Shown here in pieces: positions 5,807-8,978 of a stretch of 8,978 nt of DNA (position 1 is its first letter; every line of letters begins with the position of its first letter). This stretch comes from Flavobacteriaceae bacterium (GTDB lineage Bacteria > Bacteroidota > Bacteroidia > Flavobacteriales > Flavobacteriaceae). The stretch lies in contig JAUXCI010000094.1 of the NCBI GenBank assembly GCA_030618945.1, positions 1 through 8,978 of the forward strand, written 5' to 3'. Below the pieces are notes generated by a model, which was not told the DNA's origin, did not search any database, and saw only the letters and a program-made list of their open reading frames with translations. Made by a program: the position numbers and the translations under genes.

Positions 5807-7471
5807 TTATTGGCTGACAATACCTTTATCCTTAACAACCTTTATGTATTGATTGACCTTAATATTATTAAATACCTCCTCCTTACCATCAGGCCAAATT
5901 ATTTTAAGTTCGTCTACGATACTTTCCTTTCCCAGGCCTGCGTGTACCCTGGGATCTTTATTAGAAAGATAACCCGTGGTCCATTGGTTTACAAATACCT
6001 GTTTTTTACCTGAAGTACTCAAACTAATCTTTGCTCCAATTCCCGAAGCCAGGCCTTGCTCCCCTTCTAGAGTCAAACCCAACCAATTATTCTTATTGCC
6101 ACCTTCATTCCTGAGTAAAGTTGCCGAAGCCTCAAGGTCAACGTGTGAAATCACAAGGTCCATATCACCGTCATTGTCATAATCCCATACGGCTAATCCC
6201 CTTCCTGATCTTTTCGAAGAAAAATATTCACCATGGACTTTTCCAACGTCTTTAAAACGTCCCTTACCATCATTTTCAAGTAACAAAGGATATTGTAGAA
6301 TGAGCTCTTCTGCGGTTCCATTAGCGGTAATCAAGTCCAGATCACCATCATTGTCATAATCATAAAGTGCAGCACCCCAGCCACCTTTTCGATCCATCAG
6401 CCGGGCAATTCCACTTGACTCGGTTATATCCTCATACAAGCCATTCCCAAGATTATGATACAAGGCCCCATATTTTAGATCCGAAACAAAAATATCTATC
6501 AATCCATCTCCATCCACGTCACCCAAAGTTGCGTGCATGGAACCCGTTATATCACCTTGACTGTTTACAGCAACACCGCTGGCTACTCCAACATCTTTAT
6601 ATTTACCCTGGTCATTTCGAAACAAAAAGTTTTTTTGATGGTCATTGGCCTGAAAGATATCCAGATCGCCGTCATCATCATAGTCAAATACCGTTAATCC
6701 CATACATTTGGAATCAGGAAAAAATAGCTTCGCTTCTTTGCTCACTTCCTTAAAAGTACCATCAGTATTTTGCTTGTAAAGCATCGATGCCTGCCCTTTA
6801 TATTCTGAAGGGTGAGGCATCATTCCAGGAGTTTGGGTTGACACATATTCAGGGTCAAATGCAAGAAAGTTACCTACCATAGCATCTGTCAAACCGTCTG
6901 AATTGTAGTCCCAAAAGGAAACTCCGATACTCCATTTGGTATGTCCGTTTAATTTTTCAGGTCCCTTTAAACCCAATTTATCTGTTATATCACTAAAAGT
7001 GCCATTGCCATTATTGTGGTAAAAAACATTGTCGCCATAGTTTAGTAAGTACAAATCCTGAAAGCCATCGTTGTCCAAATCAATAGCGCCAGCCGCCATA
7101 CTCCAATGCAGGTCATCAAGCCCGGAGATTTTCGAGACATCGGTAAAAGTTCCGTCACCATTATTTTTATACAAGCTATTATGAGTATCCTCAAAAACTT
7201 TTCCTTCAACTTGAGAAATGCCTTCGAGATAAGTTCCATTCATCATATAAAGATCCATATAGCCATCATTATTATAATCAAAAACGGTAATTCCCGAGCC
7301 ACTGCTTTCTAGGATATTTTCATAGGAATAATCCCCAAAAGTGTATTTGAATTCAATTCCGGCCTCAGAAGCAATGTCTTTATACATCACCTGCTCTGCC
7401 TGGGCAAACAACAAATTAGGAAGGCATATACACAACAGTCCATAAAAAATATATTTCAAGGGGTCTTTCAC
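5807..7471 (-). CDS. Secreted CRTAC1-type protein: seven FG-GAP/VCBS repeats plus ASPIC/UnbV domain
   Basis: This 554-residue exported protein probably folds as a calcium-binding beta-propeller. The signal peptide (about 1-25, hydrophobic YGLLCICLPNLLF, likely cut after FAQA) supports the GTG start at 7471; the next in-frame Met lies beyond it and would lose the signal. Seven repeats carry the D-x-D/N-x-D-G calcium motif: DYNNDGYMDLY (65-75), DLDNDGFQDLY (131-141), DYNSDGLTDA (188-197), DYDDDGDLDIF (263-273), DVDGDGLIDIF (318-328), DYDNDGDLDLI (371-381) and DYDNDGDMDLV (430-440). Short NNGDGTF/NNGNGTF turns stand between some of them. The C-terminal 80 residues (about 463-545: NNWLGL, GIGAKI, HAGLG, IIWPDGK) are an ASPIC/UnbV domain. 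No lipobox or type IX sorting domain is seen. The GTG shares one base with the TAG of the upstream gene, so the two are coupled. Family members are extracellular adhesion- or matrix-like proteins; the ligand is unknown. Confidence 0.92.
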   Translation of the reverse strand: MKDPLKYIFYGLLCICLPNLLFAQAEQVMYKDIASEAGIEFKYTFGDYSYENILESSGSGITVFDYNNDGYMDLYMMNGTYLEGISQVEGKVFEDTHNSLYKNNGDGTFTDVSKISGLDDLHWSMAAGAIDLDNDGFQDLYLLNYGDNVFYHNNGNGTFSDITDKLGLKGPEKLNGHTKWSIGVSFWDYNSDGLTDAMVGNFLAFDPEYVSTQTPGMMPHPSEYKGQASMLYKQNTDGTFKEVSKEAKLFFPDSKCMGLTVFDYDDDGDLDIFQANDHQKNFLFRNDQGKYKDVGVASGVAVNSQGDITGSMHATLGDVDGDGLIDIFVSDLKYGALYHNLGNGLYEDITESSGIARLMDRKGGWGAALYDYDNDGDLDLITANGTAEELILQYPLLLENDGKGRFKDVGKVHGEYFSSKRSGRGLAVWDYDNDGDMDLVISHVDLEASATLLRNEGGNKNNWLGLTLEGEQGLASGIGAKISLSTSGKKQVFVNQWTTGYLSNKDPRVHAGLGKESIVDELKIIWPDGKEEVFNNIKVNQYIKVVKDKGIVSQ

Positions 7472-8978
7472 TAGTTGTCAGGGTTTTTAATTTGGTTTTG
7501 ATATTTATCTGCTGATACGATTCGTGTATTATATTCCTCTCGGTAAATTTGAAGTTCAGGTTCCTCAGGATACACATCCTGAGCAGACGGTGGGTAAGCT
7601 GACATCCCATGAAAAGGCAAAGGCAGTACCCTGTTTCCTTCAGCAGTATTGATGTCACCATCTTTAACCCAACCAACGCTTCGAATCAAAAAATCTCTGG
7701 TCCAGCCTTCTTTAAGCACCGGTAAGTTTTGGGCGTCAAATTGAATAGAGGTTTCATCACCAGCATTAGAAATGATATACTTATTATCTGACTCTTGTAA
7801 CAGAGGTAGCACGTCACCATAACGGGTATAACTACCTGTCAAATCGCGCCATTTATTGCTAGTGTCTACCTTTGTGTAATCAAACCAATGGGGGCCATAA
7901 CGACCACCTTTTCGGTAAGTTTTTGAAAAGCCCCTGTAATGAAGGTCTGCAGAAACGGGGTATAAAACAGTGGTTTCCATATCGGAGTCTGAGTTCACAT
8001 TGGCGAAGAAAATTTCATCCCAATAAATCTCCATATTAGTTTGGATCCTGATCCTGTGGTCAGCTGAAAGAAACTTGCCTGAAAGATCTGCAATAACGGT
8101 TTTATTTTTACCCATCGGGAAACCAAGATTATCGACAACTGTTTCCCATTTACCCTGGCTGTTAATCACTTGAATAACCGGCATGGAAAGCTGCAGTTGA
8201 TCAGATTGAGAAATGGCCACATTGATACTGGCATCAGTAGGGAAAATCCAACCATTTAGAAAAATTTGTAAGTTATTATCCTGAAAGGCCTCACCTGGAT
8301 CCAGAATCAAGTCGTGGGCCTCCGTAATTCCTTGGTATCTATCAGGCTTAAAATTAGAGATATAAGAATCATCTTTTTTAAGAATAAAAGTGCGCAGGTC
8401 ATTACCCAAAGCATCCACAGCAGAAACAGGAGCATACTTTTTATTGACCTGATGAATGTCTAGGCCTGGAAAAGGAGGAGGTGAAAATTGCTCAGGCACA
8501 TAAATATTTAGATCCGCAGGATGATCAACGGCCACCAATTCAATTTTATCCATATATATGGTTTCCCAAAGTTCGGAGGTTACCTGAATGGAATAATACC
8601 CGTTTTTGGGTTTTAACTTATCTCCGGGAATTTTTATATAATCATCCGAGGCGTCGGCAAAAGCATACTTAGTTGTACCACCCATAATCCCCAAGGGCAT
8701 ACCAAGAGCACTTCTCCAGGTAATGTCTTTTATAAATTCATAGGTCTCTCCATTCCATGTGTATAAAAACGGACAAGAGCCTTTGAGTGTTTGTGATTCG
8801 ATGAGGGCGCGATCAGCATCTGGTAACAAAATATTCTGCGGCACGCCATTTGTCCAGGTTATTCTGAGAATATCGGCTTTGCTCCTATTGCCCAGGCCAA
8901 AATATATATTTGGATCAGTAACTACCATAGACTGGTAAAGGTCGCCCGCTCTCATTTCAACTTTCGATCCTATACCAA
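7471..8978 (-). CDS. Large ASPIC/UnbV protein, C-terminal 501 residues (start lies outside window)
   Basis: The frame is open to the right edge and continues upstream of the first internal Met (8955): codons 8976-8956 read GIGSKVE, which with the next residues gives GIGSKVEMRAGDLYQS, the middle of an ASPIC/UnbV domain. The domain ends near residue 55 (FGLGNRSKADILRITWTNG, then a hydrophobic strand). A long C-terminal region follows, opening GSCPFLYTWNGETYEFIKD and TWRSALGMPLGIMGG, then about 400 residues rich in beta-strand, Trp, Tyr, Asp and Pro. I have seen this CPFLY-W-G element only as a companion of ASPIC/UnbV domains in large CRTAC1-like proteins; it has no assigned function. FG-GAP repeats, and possibly TPRs and a signal peptide, would be expected in the missing part. 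The protein is probably exported. The TAG stop (7473-7471) shares its G with the GTG start of the next gene. The operon promoter must lie to the right of the window. Confidence 0.88.
   Translation of the reverse strand, partial: GIGSKVEMRAGDLYQSMVVTDPNIYFGLGNRSKADILRITWTNGVPQNILLPDADRALIESQTLKGSCPFLYTWNGETYEFIKDITWRSALGMPLGIMGGTTKYAFADASDDYIKIPGDKLKPKNGYYSIQVTSELWETIYMDKIELVAVDHPADLNIYVPEQFSPPPFPGLDIHQVNKKYAPVSAVDALGNDLRTFILKKDDSYISNFKPDRYQGITEAHDLILDPGEAFQDNNLQIFLNGWIFPTDASINVAISQSDQLQLSMPVIQVINSQGKWETVVDNLGFPMGKNKTVIADLSGKFLSADHRIRIQTNMEIYWDEIFFANVNSDSDMETTVLYPVSADLHYRGFSKTYRKGGRYGPHWFDYTKVDTSNKWRDLTGSYTRYGDVLPLLQESDNKYIISNAGDETSIQFDAQNLPVLKEGWTRDFLIRSVGWVKDGDINTAEGNRVLPLPFHGMSAYPPSAQDVYPEEPELQIYREEYNTRIVSADKYQNQIKNPDN

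Noticed and set aside
6150..6370. Near-identical DNA stretches (ATCACCRTCATTGTCATAATC) suggesting a DNA repeat element
   Set aside because: They encode the recurring DYDNDGD calcium-binding motif, so the similarity is explained by protein repeats.
6367..6753. 128-codon plus-strand frame within the FG-GAP gene
   Set aside because: Its His/Pro/Leu-rich composition is the antisense reading of the Asp/Gly/Asn repeat codons.
5807..7471. Lipoprotein or type IX secretion cargo
   Set aside because: The cysteines in the signal region (C14, C16) lack a lipobox, and the protein ends in the ASPIC/UnbV domain plus a short tail without a sorting domain.

Overview
The window looks like an accessory or mixed region of a Bacteroidota chromosome (Flavobacteriia/Cytophagia-like). 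The support is AT-rich DNA, A-rich translation starts with almost no Shine-Dalgarno signal, a Bacteroidota-style FtsH (APEs such as the [15 protein letters not shown] loop), an outer-membrane beta-barrel protein, and large secreted FG-GAP/ASPIC-UnbV proteins. No rRNA, tRNA, CRISPR array or intact insertion sequence was seen.

Layout. (1) 1-394, minus strand: the first 131 codons of a secreted, probably porin-like outer-membrane protein that runs off the left edge. (2) 395-933: a 539-base divergent intergenic region. It holds two small palindromes near the porin start and a 22-base-period direct repeat near the ftsH side. (3) 934-3348, plus strand: a complete FtsH membrane protease followed 66 bases later by a 128-residue helical protein of unknown function, probably one transcription unit. 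(4) 3349-3469: a convergent junction with a 6-bp perfect hairpin. (5) 8978 down to 3470, minus strand: one tightly packed operon of four genes. In order these are a large ASPIC/UnbV protein whose start lies outside the window, a 554-residue secreted seven-repeat FG-GAP/ASPIC-UnbV (CRTAC1-type) protein, an asparagine-synthetase-like enzyme without the glutaminase nucleophile, and a radical SAM enzyme resembling the archaeosine-type RaSEA/TIGR01210 group.

The minus-strand operon is the most interesting part. The stop of gene 1 and start of gene 2 share a base, genes 2 and 3 are separated by a few tens of bases, and genes 3 and 4 overlap by 8 bases, so the four products are probably made together. 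The synthetase keeps both ATP-binding motifs and the family catalytic lysine but has no N-terminal cysteine. The radical SAM enzyme has an intact CX3CX2C cluster and extra C-terminal cysteines. A working hypothesis is a two-step cytosolic chemistry: ATP-dependent joining of an amine to a carboxylate-type acceptor, then radical cleavage or rearrangement of the adduct. It would be linked genetically to two exported calcium-binding beta-propeller proteins. The substrate is not visible in the sequence, and the function is inference only.
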